DNA of 64,000 nucleotides from Clostridium pasteurianum BC1 (GTDB taxonomy: Bacteria; Bacillota; Clostridia; Clostridiales; Clostridiaceae): positions 1,054,001-1,118,000 of the forward strand of contig NC_021182.1 of the NCBI RefSeq assembly GCF_000389635.1. The letters run 5' to 3'. Below are positions 17,749 to 26,696 of this stretch, piece by piece. A model generated the notes under the pieces. The model was not told the origin of the DNA. It searched no databases and was given only the letters and a program-made list of their open reading frames with translations. Made by a program: the position numbers and the translations under genes. Position 1 is the first letter of the stretch, and every line of letters starts with the position of its first letter.

Positions 17749-18666
17749 ATGGCGTTAATTAAAAGAAATACAGAAAGTGGAACAAAAAAGAAATCTAAAT
17801 CTTTATGGCAGCAGGCATTACATAGATTATTAAAAAATAAACTTACTGTTGTCAGCATAGGTTTTATTATATTTATAATTTTATTTAGCTTTGTAGGACC
17901 TCTATTCTCACCTTATGGATCAAATGATATTGATACTACCATAATGAAAGAGGCACCGAGTCTTGCACATATTCTGGGTACAGATGAATATGGAAGGGAT
18001 GTACTTACAAGACTTATGCTGGCAGGAAGAATTTCCATTACCGTTGGAATAGCATCTATGATACTTTCACTAATACTTGGAACAATACTTGGCGCAGTTT
18101 CAGGTTTCTATGGTGGAATAGTGGATAATATAATCATGCGTATTGCAGATATATTGATGTCCATACCCGGTCTGCCATTACTAATTATTATTGCAGCTCT
18201 ATTATCTGAATTTAAGGTGCCAAATGATTACAGAATTTATATTGTAATGTTTATGCTGAGTTTTGTTGGATGGCCTGGACTTGCAAGACTTATTAGAGGT
18301 CAGGTGCTTTCTCTTCGTGAGCAGCCTTATATGAAAGCAGCTGATGTACTTGGATTAAGTGATAAAAGGAAAATATTAAATCATCTAATTCCAAATACCT
18401 TTCCACTTTTAATTGTTGTGGCTACTTTGAGTACTGCTAACGGAATATTAAGTGAATCCACTTTAAGCTTTTTAGGACTGGGGGTTATTCCACCAACACC
18501 ATCCTGGGGAAATATGATAAATGCAGCAAATAATTTATTAGATTTTCAAAAACGTGGATGGCTGTGGATTCCACCGGGAGTTGCAATATTCTTAACTGTG
18601 GTAGCCATTAATTTATTAGGTGATGCATTAAGAGATGCATTAGATCCTAAGATGAAAGGCAGGTAG
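17749..18666 (+). CDS. Peptide ABC transporter permease (OppC/DppC family)
   Basis: A 305-residue permease partner. A cytoplasmic basic N-terminus (SGTKKKSKS) precedes the first helix near residue 35. HILGTDEYGRDVLTRLMLAGR is the DppC hallmark, and the EAA loop is about YMKAADVLGLSDKRKILNH. The N-terminal OppC_N segment is present. It starts after AAAGGAGGAG and is followed four bases later by the first ATPase gene. Confidence 0.94.
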   Translation: MALIKRNTESGTKKKSKSLWQQALHRLLKNKLTVVSIGFIIFIILFSFVGPLFSPYGSNDIDTTIMKEAPSLAHILGTDEYGRDVLTRLMLAGRISITVGIASMILSLILGTILGAVSGFYGGIVDNIIMRIADILMSIPGLPLLIIIAALLSEFKVPNDYRIYIVMFMLSFVGWPGLARLIRGQVLSLREQPYMKAADVLGLSDKRKILNHLIPNTFPLLIVVATLSTANGILSESTLSFLGLGVIPPTPSWGNMINAANNLLDFQKRGWLWIPPGVAIFLTVVAINLLGDALRDALDPKMKGR

Positions 18667-18670
18667 ACTT

Positions 18671-19651
18671 ATGGAGGAAACATTAATTGAAGTTAATAAT
18701 TTGAAAACCTATTTTTATACAGAAGAAGAGGTAAGTAAAGCAGTAGATGATGTAAGCTTTTCAATTAAAGAAGGACAAGTGCTTTCCATAGTAGGTGAAT
18801 CAGGCTGTGGTAAAAGTGTTACATCACTTTCTATTATGAGATTAATAAATGATCCCGGTAAAATTGTAGGGGGAGAAATAATTTATAAAGGAAAAAATAT
18901 TCTAGACATGAATACAAAAGAAATTACTAATCTCAGAGGAAATGAAATAGCCATGATATTTCAGGAGCCAATGTCTTCGCTGAATCCAGTTATTACAATA
19001 GGTGAACAGATTATGGAAGGAATATTAGAACATACCCTATTGAGTAAACGAGAAGCTTACGATAAAGCAATAGAACTTATTAAGAAGGTTGGACTTCCAA
19101 GGCAGGAGCAAATAATGAAAGCCTATCCTCATGAACTTAGTGGAGGAATGCTTCAAAGAGTTATGATTGCCATAGCCTTAAGCTGCGAACCGAAGCTTTT
19201 AATAGCAGATGAACCAACTACGGCATTGGACGTAACCATACAGGCACAAATTCTTGATATACTTCGAGAAATAAAAGAGGAATTTCATATGTCCATTTTA
19301 TTTATAACTCATGATTTGGGAGTTGTAGCTGAAATGGCTGACCATGTCATTGTAATGTATGCAGGTAAAATTATAGAAGAGGCACCTGTAATAGAGCTAT
19401 TTAAAAATCCTAAACATCCTTATACAAAAGGACTTTTACAGTCGAAGCCAATTATAGGGCAGCGTAAAGAACGTCTTTATTCAATAAAGGGACATGTGCC
19501 AGATCTATCTCAGCTTAAGGAATCCTGTTATTTTAATGACCGCTGTGAACACTGCATGGACATATGTAAGAAAAAAATGCCCTCATATATTATAGATAAT
19601 AATCATAAAATTGCATGTTGGCTATATGAGGAGGGAAATTTACATGAGTGA
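18671..19651 (+). CDS. Peptide ABC transporter ATP-binding protein (OppD/DppD family)
   Basis: A 326-residue ATPase. The Walker A is GESGCGKSV near residues 42-50, the signature LSGGMLQRV near 158, and the Walker [13 protein letters not shown] near 178. A C-terminal oligopeptide/dipeptide domain ends with the cysteine-rich [17 protein letters not shown], which in this family can bind an Fe-S cluster. It overlaps the next ATPase gene by 8 bases (ATGAGTGA), implying translational coupling. Confidence 0.95.
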   Translation: MEETLIEVNNLKTYFYTEEEVSKAVDDVSFSIKEGQVLSIVGESGCGKSVTSLSIMRLINDPGKIVGGEIIYKGKNILDMNTKEITNLRGNEIAMIFQEPMSSLNPVITIGEQIMEGILEHTLLSKREAYDKAIELIKKVGLPRQEQIMKAYPHELSGGMLQRVMIAIALSCEPKLLIADEPTTALDVTIQAQILDILREIKEEFHMSILFITHDLGVVAEMADHVIVMYAGKIIEEAPVIELFKNPKHPYTKGLLQSKPIIGQRKERLYSIKGHVPDLSQLKESCYFNDRCEHCMDICKKKMPSYIIDNNHKIACWLYEEGNLHE

Positions 19652-20615
19652 GGTATTGCTGGAAGTGAAGGATTTAAAAAAGTATTTTCCAATTAAAGGC
19701 GGATTGTTCGGAGGAACTACTGGATATGTGAAGGCTGTAGATGGAGTGAGCTTTAAGATTAATAAGGGAGAAACCTTTGGACTGGTAGGGGAATCTGGAA
19801 GTGGCAAAACGACAATAGGGCAAACTATCCTAAGAATGCATGAAAAAACTTCTGGTGAAGTTATATTCGATAATATAGATATTAATAATATAAGTAAAAA
19901 AGAGCTGAAAAGTTTAAGACCCAGGATGCAGTATATATTTCAGGATCCCTATAGCTCCCTCAATCCTAGAATAAGAATAGGTGATGCTATAGCGGAGCCA
20001 CTTTTGGAACATAAACTTGCATCTAAGGAAGAAGTCCATGAAAAAGTGGAGAAAATTTTAGAAATGTGTGGATTAGCTGCCCATTACTATGACAGATTTC
20101 CTCATGAATTTTCCGGGGGACAAAGGCAACGTATTGTAATAGCCAGGGCCATGGCTTTAAATCCAGAATTTATTGTTGCAGATGAACCTGTTTCTGCACT
20201 TGATGTATCAATACAAGCCCAAATTATAAATTTATTTATTGATTTACAGGAAAAACGTAATTTATCATATCTTTTCATATCTCATGATTTAAGTGTGGTG
20301 GAACATTTGTGCTCAAAGATAGCCATAATGTATCTTGGAACAATTGTAGAATTAGCGGAAAGGGATGAGTTGTTTTCAAATCCGCTTCATCCTTATACAA
20401 AGGCTCTTTTGTCGGCAGTTCCGATTCCAGATCCTACACTGAAAAGGAAGAGGATAATTCTTAAAGGAGATATTCCAAGTCCGGAAAATCCTCCCTCAGG
20501 ATGCAGATTTCACACAAGGTGTCCTTATGCAATGGATATTTGCAGCAAAGAAATTCCAGAGTTTAAAAAACTGGGAGATAAGCATGAAGTTGCTTGTCAT
20601 TTGATTTCACGATGA
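19644..20615 (+). CDS. Peptide ABC transporter ATP-binding protein (OppF/DppF family)
   Basis: A 323-residue second ATPase of the transporter. The Walker A is GESGSGKTTIGQ, the signature FSGGQRQRI and the Walker B IVADEPVSALD. The C-terminal domain has CRFHTRCPYAMDIC. I choose the ATG at 19644 because GAGGAGGG precedes it and DppF proteins begin with a segment like LEVKDLKKYFPIKGG; the ATG at 19611 is inside dppD without a site. It is the last gene of the operon, followed by a terminator at 20658. Confidence 0.95.
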   Translation: MSEVLLEVKDLKKYFPIKGGLFGGTTGYVKAVDGVSFKINKGETFGLVGESGSGKTTIGQTILRMHEKTSGEVIFDNIDINNISKKELKSLRPRMQYIFQDPYSSLNPRIRIGDAIAEPLLEHKLASKEEVHEKVEKILEMCGLAAHYYDRFPHEFSGGQRQRIVIARAMALNPEFIVADEPVSALDVSIQAQIINLFIDLQEKRNLSYLFISHDLSVVEHLCSKIAIMYLGTIVELAERDELFSNPLHPYTKALLSAVPIPDPTLKRKRIILKGDIPSPENPPSGCRFHTRCPYAMDICSKEIPEFKKLGDKHEVACHLISR

Positions 20616-20657
20616 TTTCTATATAAACTTTATTTTAAATTGATTAATTGGCATATA

Positions 20658-20692
20658 TAGTAACTTTTAAAATCTTAAAAGTTACTTAGAAG
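20658..20692 (+). terminator. Terminator of the peptide transporter operon
   Basis: AGTAACTTTTAA and TTAAAAGTTACT arms around a short centre. The following sequence is only moderately T-rich. Confidence 0.6.
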
Positions 20693-20746
20693 CAATTTTT
20701 AAGATTTCATTGATAAAATATTCTATGAAGTTTGCTTACCGATAGT

Positions 20747-20873
20747 TTATCCGATGACTAGCCGCTGTAACACTCCACCTTCTCAAGGTGGAGATAACAC
20801 CGGCACGTCCCTGGATAATTTATCTAAACTCAGTGGGAATACAAACTCCCACTGAGTAAGATTCATTGATAGA
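20747..20873 (+). repeat. Structured repeat family R, copy 3
   Basis: TTATCC GATGACTA, stems GCCG/CGGC and CCACCTT/AAGGTGG, ACGTCCCT GGATAA, then a second hairpin CTCAGTGGGA/TCCCACTGAG closed by matching TATC and GATA arms. This short copy shows the core fold most clearly. Confidence 0.75.
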
Positions 20874-20896
20874 TTTCATAAAAAATTGTAGAACAT

Positions 20897-20940
20897 AAAA
20901 CCTATGATAGAATTCATATTCCATCATAGGTTTTATGTTT
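20897..20940. terminator. Bidirectional terminator before the MFS gene stop
   Basis: AAAACCTATGATAGAAT and its inverted copy ATTCCATCATAGGTTTT, with T and A runs on each side. It mainly serves the minus-strand exporter gene. Confidence 0.8.
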
Positions 20941-22637
20941 TATACTGCAGATAAATTATTTTCCTTATGTTTTGATAAATCAGTTTCTTTTCTTCTTTTT
21001 TCATCACTAAAGAAAGCAAAGAATATTCCAGGTATCAATATGAAAAATCCATATCTAAAGCTAGAACTGAAGGCAGCTACCGTATGATCTGTAAATTTAG
21101 TCTGTATATTTGTAAAAAGTGTTTTTGTTTCCTTCTTTTGAGCCTCAAAACCTTGCTGTATTTTATCTTGCATAGCAGGGGGAGAGGCTTGTAAAGTCTC
21201 CTTTTCTTTAGCATCAATTTGTTTTAATATATCATTTATATTTGGTTTACTGCTAGATCTAGATGAACTGCTTGAATTAAGTGAAGTTATCATAGCTGTT
21301 TTAGCATCAGCATTAAAAATTGTATCAGCTTTAACTATATTAATGGCATCAGTTTTAGCTGTTGACATTTCACTAGTCATGCTGGAATTAAATAAGGTTA
21401 CAAGTACCGCTACGCCAAGTACTGTACCGAGAGTTCTTGTCATATTGTTTACACCTGAGGTCATACCAACCTTGTCTTTTGGCACATTTTTTATCATAGA
21501 GCCCATCATGGAGGACATAGAAAGCCCCATACCAATACCACCTACAACAAGTCTCCATATTATGTCTAAATCTGTTGAATACTGAGTAAGAGTACTGAAA
21601 AGATAGCAGGATAGGGAAAGAAGAGCCATACCTGCAACGCTGAACCATCTTCCACCAAATTTCTGCATAAAACGTCCGGATAGAGCTGAACTTACCATAG
21701 AACCTGCTGCCATGGTTGATATAATGAGACCTGCGTAAAGTTGATCTAACCCTTTAACCTGAGTTAGGAAGAAAGCTAAGAAAAATGCACCAGACATCAT
21801 GCCAAGACCCAGCAAAAACAGGGCAACTGCTCCACAGGAAAAAGATTTTATTTTGAAAAGGCTAAATGGAAGCATTGGACTTTTTACTTTTAATTCTGAT
21901 ACTATAAACAGTATAAAGGATACTATAAATATGGCAAATAATGAAATTATGAAGCTTGAAGTCCATCCTTTATCATTAGCTTCTATAAGTGCAAGAGTTA
22001 ATGAAAATACGGCAGTAGAAAGTGTAAATATGCCTAAAAGATCAATACTTCTATCAGCAGAGGTATCATAGGATTCCTTAATGTATTTTATTGTTAAAAT
22101 GATTGAAATAATTCCAATAGGTATATTTATAAAGAATATAAATCTCCAGCTGAAAAATTGAGTAAGTATACCTCCAAGAGAAGGACCACTAGCAGCAGCA
22201 AGACCTGCAAAAGCTCCCCATAATCCAACTACCATTCCATGCTTTTCAGGAGGAAATATGTTAACTGCTAGGGGCACAGTAACTGGTACTACAAAAGCAG
22301 CAGATAAACCCTGTATTACTCTGAATACAATTAGCATTTCTGGAGAAGCGGATAGACCTGATAGTAAGGAAGATATAGTAAAGGCTATTACACCCATAAT
22401 AAATAATTTTTTTCTTCCAAATTGGTCTGCAAGTCTTGAAGCTGTTATTATCATTACAGCAAAGGCAATGTTATAGCCATTTATTACCCAGGATATATTT
22501 TGTACTGTGGTATTAAAGTATTCTGTCATTTTAGGCAGAGTTATATTAACTATGGTTGTGTCTAAAAGTGCCATAAAAAAACCTAATATTATGGCAATAA
22601 AGGCAATGGCAGTATTGGAATTAGATTTTTTGTTCAT
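20940..22637 (-). CDS. MFS drug exporter, DHA2 (EmrB/QacA) family, 14 helices
   Basis: A 565-residue transporter. MALLDTTIVNITLPK near helix 1 and the antiporter motif C (AAASGPSLGG in helix 5) mark a proton-coupled multidrug exporter of the DHA2 family. A long polar, coiled segment (about residues 430-520, SSSSSRSSSKP and repeated KEK/QQ stretches) lies between the last two helices, as in several clostridial members. I choose the ATG at 22637 behind GAGGAG; an upstream ATG at 22694 lacks a site. It is downstream of the padR gene on the same strand, with repeat R copy 4 inserted between, so PadR probably represses it. Confidence 0.92.
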   Translation of the reverse strand: MNKKSNSNTAIAFIAIILGFFMALLDTTIVNITLPKMTEYFNTTVQNISWVINGYNIAFAVMIITASRLADQFGRKKLFIMGVIAFTISSLLSGLSASPEMLIVFRVIQGLSAAFVVPVTVPLAVNIFPPEKHGMVVGLWGAFAGLAAASGPSLGGILTQFFSWRFIFFINIPIGIISIILTIKYIKESYDTSADRSIDLLGIFTLSTAVFSLTLALIEANDKGWTSSFIISLFAIFIVSFILFIVSELKVKSPMLPFSLFKIKSFSCGAVALFLLGLGMMSGAFFLAFFLTQVKGLDQLYAGLIISTMAAGSMVSSALSGRFMQKFGGRWFSVAGMALLSLSCYLFSTLTQYSTDLDIIWRLVVGGIGMGLSMSSMMGSMIKNVPKDKVGMTSGVNNMTRTLGTVLGVAVLVTLFNSSMTSEMSTAKTDAINIVKADTIFNADAKTAMITSLNSSSSSRSSSKPNINDILKQIDAKEKETLQASPPAMQDKIQQGFEAQKKETKTLFTNIQTKFTDHTVAAFSSSFRYGFFILIPGIFFAFFSDEKRRKETDLSKHKENNLSAV

Positions 22638-22736
22638 TTTAAATCTCCTCGTATTTTTCATTTTATTTAACATAATTGTTATTATTATTTTCATGTTAGA
22701 TTTTAAAGGTAATCCTTGTAAGCAGTGTTCAGCATA

Positions 22737-22869
22737 TTTATCCGATGACTAATCTCTGTAACACTCCACCTTCTAAAGCTGGAGATAACAGTGACACGTC
22801 CCTGGATAATTCATCTAAACTTGGCGGGAGTACAACAAACTCCCACCAAGTAAGATTCATTGATGAATT
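22737..22869 (+). repeat. Structured repeat family R, copy 4
   Basis: TTATCC GATGACTA, stem CTGT/ACAG and CTCCA...TGGAG, ACGTCCCT GGATAA, then a second hairpin of ACTTGG..GGGAGT and ACTCCC..CCAAGT bounded by ATTCATC and GATGAAT. It separates padR from the MFS gene. Confidence 0.75.
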
Positions 22870-22911
22870 ACCTGCTAAATGGAATCCTTGTTATTAACAA
22901 AATAAATAATG

Positions 22912-23442
22912 TCAATATTTTTCTAATAGTTTTGAAGACCATTTATCTAAAAGTTTATATAGATCTTCATAAAGGCCTATGATATCCTCCGCAGTACTAT
23001 TTTCATTTTTCAAGTCTTTATGTTCTTTTTTATGAGCGCCATTCATGTATTCATTTTTTGCTTTTAATGTATTATTGAACTTTTTTAGCAAAGTATGTCT
23101 TTCATCAACGCTAACATTATTTAAGTTTGCAATAAAGCCGCTGAAGTCAAAATATACATTGGAAATATTGGTTGAAGACTCATCCATAAGTTTATGAAAG
23201 TATTCATTACCTTTTTTATTTATAGAATATACAATCTTTTCTGGCATTTCACCTTCTTTAATAGTCTTTGAATTGAGATATCCACTTTCGCAAAGCTTAA
23301 TAATCTTCTTATAAATAGAAGCATTACTTATTTTGATCCAATGAGTCAAGTCCCAGGTTTCGAACTCTTTAACCATTTCATAAGCACTTTTTTCACCACG
23401 AAATAAGTATCCTAGAATTATTAAATCAATTGATGATACCAA
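22912..23442 (-). CDS. PadR-family transcriptional regulator
   Basis: A 176-residue protein with the PadR winged helix at residues 1-85 (LIILGYLFRGEKSAYEMVKEF; NASIYKKIIKLCESGYL) and a C-terminal helical dimerisation domain. I choose the TTG at 23442, 7 bases after AAAGGAGG; the upstream in-frame ATG at 23505 would require translation of the palindromic operator. PadR proteins repress exporters and release DNA when a phenolic or drug binds. A 37-base perfect palindrome directly upstream is the likely autoregulatory operator, and the MFS exporter downstream the likely target. Confidence 0.9.
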   Translation of the reverse strand: MVSSIDLIILGYLFRGEKSAYEMVKEFETWDLTHWIKISNASIYKKIIKLCESGYLNSKTIKEGEMPEKIVYSINKKGNEYFHKLMDESSTNISNVYFDFSGFIANLNNVSVDERHTLLKKFNNTLKAKNEYMNGAHKKEHKDLKNENSTAEDIIGLYEDLYKLLDKWSSKLLEKY

Positions 23443-23458
23443 GGCTACACCTCCTTTA

Positions 23459-23495
23459 TAGGCTACACTACTATATAGTATAGTAGTGTAGCCTA
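23459..23495. promoter_or_regulatory. Perfect palindrome, likely PadR operator
   Basis: TAGGCTACACTACTATA is repeated exactly in inverted form around a TAG centre (17 bp arms). It ends one base before the ribosome site of padR, and the ribosome site itself carries another half (GGCTACACC). It could act as DNA operator and, once transcribed, as a hairpin. Confidence 0.75.
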
Positions 23496-23591
23496 TATTT
23501 GTCAATGGGAAATAATGAACAATAAAGCTAACTGAAAAGTATTAATCAATGAATCTTACTTCATTTTGTATTTGTTTGGTTTTTCCCATAT

Positions 23592-23631
23592 AGTGATAGA
23601 GTGTTATAGGGAGGAGTCATTGGATAAACTT
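23592..23631 (-). repeat. Remnant of structured repeat family R (5' part)
   Basis: On the minus strand TTTATCCAATGACT followed by CCCTATAACACTC corresponds to the start of module A; the rest has been lost. Confidence 0.45.
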
Positions 23632-23720
23632 TTATTTTAAGATAATAGTATGAATTGTTGAACATTTAAATTTTTATCACATAGTATATAATGATATGTT
23701 TTATAGGAGAAGTGATTTAA

Positions 23721-24347
23721 TTGTATAATATAAAACCCGAGACTTTTAACCTAAAATCAGTTAATGGAATTTCAACTAAACAACTAGACGAACATTACAA
23801 ATTATATGTAGGGTATGTAAATACATTAAATAAAATTTGGAATACACCTTATGTACCTGAGAATTACACTGATAGTAATGCAACCTATTCAAATATGCGT
23901 AGTTTGAAGCTGGGAGAAACATATTCCTTAGATGGTGTAAAACTTCATCAGCTTTATTTTGAAAATATGACAGGAGGAAATAATACTCCTTTCGGTCCTG
24001 TACTTAATGCTATAATAGACCAGTTTTCTTTCTATGATAAATTTATATCTTATCTCACAAATGTAGGGTTGTCTATGAGAGGTTGGGCAGTTCTTTCTAT
24101 TGATTCCATAGATAATAAATTTCACATAATAGGCAGTGATTTACATGATACTGGTGCTGTATGGCTTTCTTATCCACTATTAGTTATGGATCTTTATGAG
24201 CATGCATATTTTATGGATTTTGGAACGGATAAGAAAAAGTATATAGCTACATTTATAAAGAATATTAATTGGGGAGTTTTAAATAATAGATTAGCCAATT
24301 ATGTTTCCTTGATACATGTTAAAAATATGAAACGGTATCCTTTTTAG
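23721..24347 (+). CDS. Fe/Mn superoxide dismutase-family protein
   Basis: A 208-residue protein with the two-domain layout of Fe/Mn superoxide dismutases. All four metal-ligand positions can be placed: H25 (DEHYKLY), H76 (LHQLYFENM), D157 and H161 (MDLYEHAYFMDF). The conserved GWAVL core strand is also present. Some usual active-site neighbours differ: the HH pair after the first ligand is replaced, and there is a GGNN insertion. Activity or metal preference may therefore be altered. It starts at TTG after AGGAGAAG. A small DUF1540 gene follows on the same strand. The fold is clear, the dismutase activity probable. Confidence 0.8.
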   Translation: MYNIKPETFNLKSVNGISTKQLDEHYKLYVGYVNTLNKIWNTPYVPENYTDSNATYSNMRSLKLGETYSLDGVKLHQLYFENMTGGNNTPFGPVLNAIIDQFSFYDKFISYLTNVGLSMRGWAVLSIDSIDNKFHIIGSDLHDTGAVWLSYPLLVMDLYEHAYFMDFGTDKKKYIATFIKNINWGVLNNRLANYVSLIHVKNMKRYPF

Positions 24348-24418
24348 TTTTACGTATAAAATCTATTTTTTACAGCATACTAAGCTATGTAATACACAAA
24401 TGAAAGGGGATTTATATT

Positions 24419-24583
24419 ATGAGCGCACCTAAAATGGAAGTCAAATGCGGTGTTGATAGCTGCAATTACTGGAAAAACAATGTCTGTAATGCAAGTGCTT
24501 TGGAGGTTAATCCAATGAGCGGTAAAAATGATCCACATACTAGTGATGATACTTGTTGTACAACATTTAAACCAGGTAAATAA
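24419..24583 (+). CDS. DUF1540 domain small cysteine protein
   Basis: A 54-residue protein with the DUF1540 pattern: CGVDSCNYWKNNVCNA, then TSDDTCC (Cys 10, 15, 23, 46 and 47). It starts after AAAGGGGATTT. DUF1540 proteins are common small cytosolic proteins in spore-forming Firmicutes; the cysteines suggest metal binding, but the function is unknown. It is followed by a strong terminator and probably shares a transcript with the SOD-like gene, which would be consistent with an oxidative stress role. Confidence 0.85.
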   Translation: MSAPKMEVKCGVDSCNYWKNNVCNASALEVNPMSGKNDPHTSDDTCCTTFKPGK

Positions 24584-24617
24584 ATTTATATGGAAGTTAA
24601 GTAAATTTATTCTGCAC

Positions 24618-24664
24618 AAAAAGCCTGAAGTTAGCTGCTAATACTAACTTCAGGCTTTTTTTAT
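24618..24664. terminator. Strong bidirectional terminator
   Basis: AAAGCCTGAAGTTAG and CTAACTTCAGGCTTT arms around a short loop, flanked by A and T runs. It ends the DUF1540 transcript and the opposing guanine deaminase transcript. Confidence 0.92.
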
Positions 24665-24724
24665 TAAATGGAGAAAATTGAAAAATGCCTAAATGTATTT
24701 CATCTAAAAAAATATTTGAATTGT

Positions 24725-26005
24725 TTAAAATACAGGCTCTAAAACCTCATTTCCAGCCACATAACGAACCTTTATATTTCTGTCATCACCAGTATAGATG
24801 AATTTTTGAAGCCTTTCTTCTAAGGATAAAGGTTTTACTATTGGAAGAGTACTGTCATCAATTACTAAAGCATCAAATTCATAATCCTTCTCAAAGCTGC
24901 CAACTTTTCCAAAGAATTTTCCACCGCCTTTTGTAGCAAGATAAAATAACTCAGAGGTAGTTAAACTCTTTTCAGATCTTCTCTTAATAGCATAATTTAA
25001 ATTTGATACTTGAGCCGCAGATACTATGGTGTTAAGCATAGATAAACTATGACCACCGGAAATATCACTGCCAAGACCTACAGGGATACCCCTATCTATA
25101 AGTCCTCTTATGGGAGCCATGCCACTGGATAGATTACTATTGGAATTAGGACAGTGTACTGCAAAAACTTGTCTTTTAGCCATTAAATCAATTTCATCTT
25201 GATCTAATAATACACAGTGTGCCATGCAGGTAGGTAGTTGTCCTAAAAGTCCTGCTTCATCATATACTCTGGCATAATTTTTACTATTAGGGTGAAGCTG
25301 CTTTACAAAGGAAATTTCATCTTTATTCTCACATAAATGAGATTGTACCTTAGCATTGTACTTTACTGCCAGTTTTCCAAGACCATTCATTAATTTAGTA
25401 GTACAGGTGGGAACAAACCTGGGAGTTATTATTGGCTTAACTAAATCGTATTTATCTGAGTATTCTATGAGAATTTCCTCCGTATCCTTTAAAGACTGTT
25501 CAGTAGTTTCTACCAAGAAATCTGGTGAATTTCTGTCCATATTAACTTTACCTACATAGGCTGAAAGTCCTGACTGATTAAACATATCCATAAGCATTTT
25601 AGAGGCTTCCTTATGAAGAGTTGCGAAGATTACAGAACGGGTGGTGCCAAGCTTCCATAGTTCCTTTATAAGATAAGAATATACTCTTTTAGCATAAGCT
25701 AAATCAGAATACTTTTTTTCTTCTGGAAAAGTGTAGGTTTCCAGCCATGGCATTAATTCCTTATCAAGTCCAAGCCCCAGATTTGCAAATTGAGGAGCGT
25801 GAAGATGTAAATCTACAAAACCAGGTATTATAAGTGAAGTTCCATAATCCTTTACTAATATATCCTTATATATTGTAGGAAGTTTTTCATATATTCCTTT
25901 AACATATTTATCTTCTATTATAATATAACTGTTTTTAAATATATTGTATTTACCAAAACTAGGAGTAAATATAATATTACCTTTAACAGCATAAATATTG
26001 TTCAT
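24725..26005 (-). CDS. guaD: Guanine deaminase
   Basis: A 426-residue zinc amidohydrolase converting guanine to xanthine and ammonia. Metal and substrate motifs appear in order: HLHAPQ (H67, H69), QSHLCEN, AHCVLLD and GLGSDISGG, with the guanine deaminase-specific AHAPQ-like and PWLETYTFP segments. It starts behind GAAGGAA. It stands alone on the minus strand, near the pyrimidine degradation genes, so the region handles both purine and pyrimidine bases as nitrogen sources. No purine riboswitch was recognised upstream. Confidence 0.93.
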   Translation of the reverse strand: MNNIYAVKGNIIFTPSFGKYNIFKNSYIIIEDKYVKGIYEKLPTIYKDILVKDYGTSLIIPGFVDLHLHAPQFANLGLGLDKELMPWLETYTFPEEKKYSDLAYAKRVYSYLIKELWKLGTTRSVIFATLHKEASKMLMDMFNQSGLSAYVGKVNMDRNSPDFLVETTEQSLKDTEEILIEYSDKYDLVKPIITPRFVPTCTTKLMNGLGKLAVKYNAKVQSHLCENKDEISFVKQLHPNSKNYARVYDEAGLLGQLPTCMAHCVLLDQDEIDLMAKRQVFAVHCPNSNSNLSSGMAPIRGLIDRGIPVGLGSDISGGHSLSMLNTIVSAAQVSNLNYAIKRRSEKSLTTSELFYLATKGGGKFFGKVGSFEKDYEFDALVIDDSTLPIVKPLSLEERLQKFIYTGDDRNIKVRYVAGNEVLEPVF

Positions 26006-26330
26006 AACTATTCCTTCTTTCTGAAATACACACTATTATATTCCTTGTGTTTGTACATTTGTTAGTATATGGGATTATGTACTACTCCATACTTTAAATT
26101 ATTCTTAGTTCAAGAATACAATAACTGTTGACTACCAAAATAAATACTGCCCAATTATAGCTTTTAGAAAATATTTTGTCAATGAAGTGCTAAGTATTTT
26201 AAAATATTCAGGTATTTTTAGTGGACATTGGAAATAGATTTTTAAACATTTTAACGATGATCTTGAAAACTATAATTACCATCTTCTATCAATTAAAAAA
26301 ATAAATGTAATGTAATATTTGATTTTACAC
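26006..26330. other. AT-rich intergenic region between guaD and the Met/Cys cluster
   Basis: No gene or strong repeat was found. GTACATTTG...GTACTAC inverted halves near 26055-26090 could be a weak operator for guaD. Confidence 0.3.
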
Positions 26331-26359
26331 TTGACGTTAATACCAATATGGAATAAAAT
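26331..26359 (+). promoter_or_regulatory. SigA-type promoter of the Met/Cys-rich cluster
   Basis: TTGACG, a 17-base spacer and TAAAAT, 41 bases before the start codon of the first small Cys/Met gene. Confidence 0.65.
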
Positions 26360-26400
26360 ACAATTAATGAGAGAAAATATTGGTTAAGGAGGGTGTAAAC

Positions 26401-26670
26401 ATGAAATCATTAAAACTAAATTTATTAAATGAAAATGTAAAAATCAATGATATGTTCCCTTCTATGGCTATGAATAAATTAATGAGTACTATGTGCTCTG
26501 CATGCTGTATGATTATGTCATGCTTATGCTGCTGTATGATGAATAATGTGAACATGATGTGCAGTTGCTTATGTAAAATGATGAATAAAAAATTTCAATA
26601 TGTTAAATATAGAACTACAGTAATATTTATGAAATATTTTATGAATACTGCTGTAGTTTTTTGTTATTAA
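26401..26670 (+). CDS. Small Cys- and Met-rich protein of unknown function
   Basis: An 89-residue protein behind AAGGAGG. After a normal 20-residue N-terminus comes a block (residues 31-61) with ten cysteines and ten methionines: MCSACCMIMSCLCCC, then MMCSCLCKMM. The last 27 residues have ordinary composition and are encoded by DNA that forms a terminator-like hairpin (26612-26662), so the original protein may have ended earlier. The Cys/Met content points to soft-metal binding (Cu(I), Ag(I), Hg(II), Cd(II) or Zn), or to a cross-linked structural protein. It is not homologous residue by residue to the two larger proteins that follow. No known family is recognised. Confidence 0.7.
   Translation: MKSLKLNLLNENVKINDMFPSMAMNKLMSTMCSACCMIMSCLCCCMMNNVNMMCSCLCKMMNKKFQYVKYRTTVIFMKYFMNTAVVFCY
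26612..26662 (+). terminator. Terminator overlapping the 3' end of the first Cys/Met gene
   Basis: AACTACAG(TA) and (TA)CTGCTGTAGTT arms followed by TTTTTTG. It lies inside the coding frame, before the TAA at 26668. Confidence 0.7.
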
Positions 26671-26696
26671 AATAAAAGTGTATTAACACTGCTGAC

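Noticed and set aside
24380-24619. Minus-strand frame over the DUF1540 gene
   Set aside because: The plus-strand DUF1540 pattern, ribosome site and terminator explain this DNA better.
26006-26200. Purine riboswitch upstream of guaD
   Set aside because: The conserved core elements (TATAATCC and the loop-loop motifs) are not present on the relevant strand.
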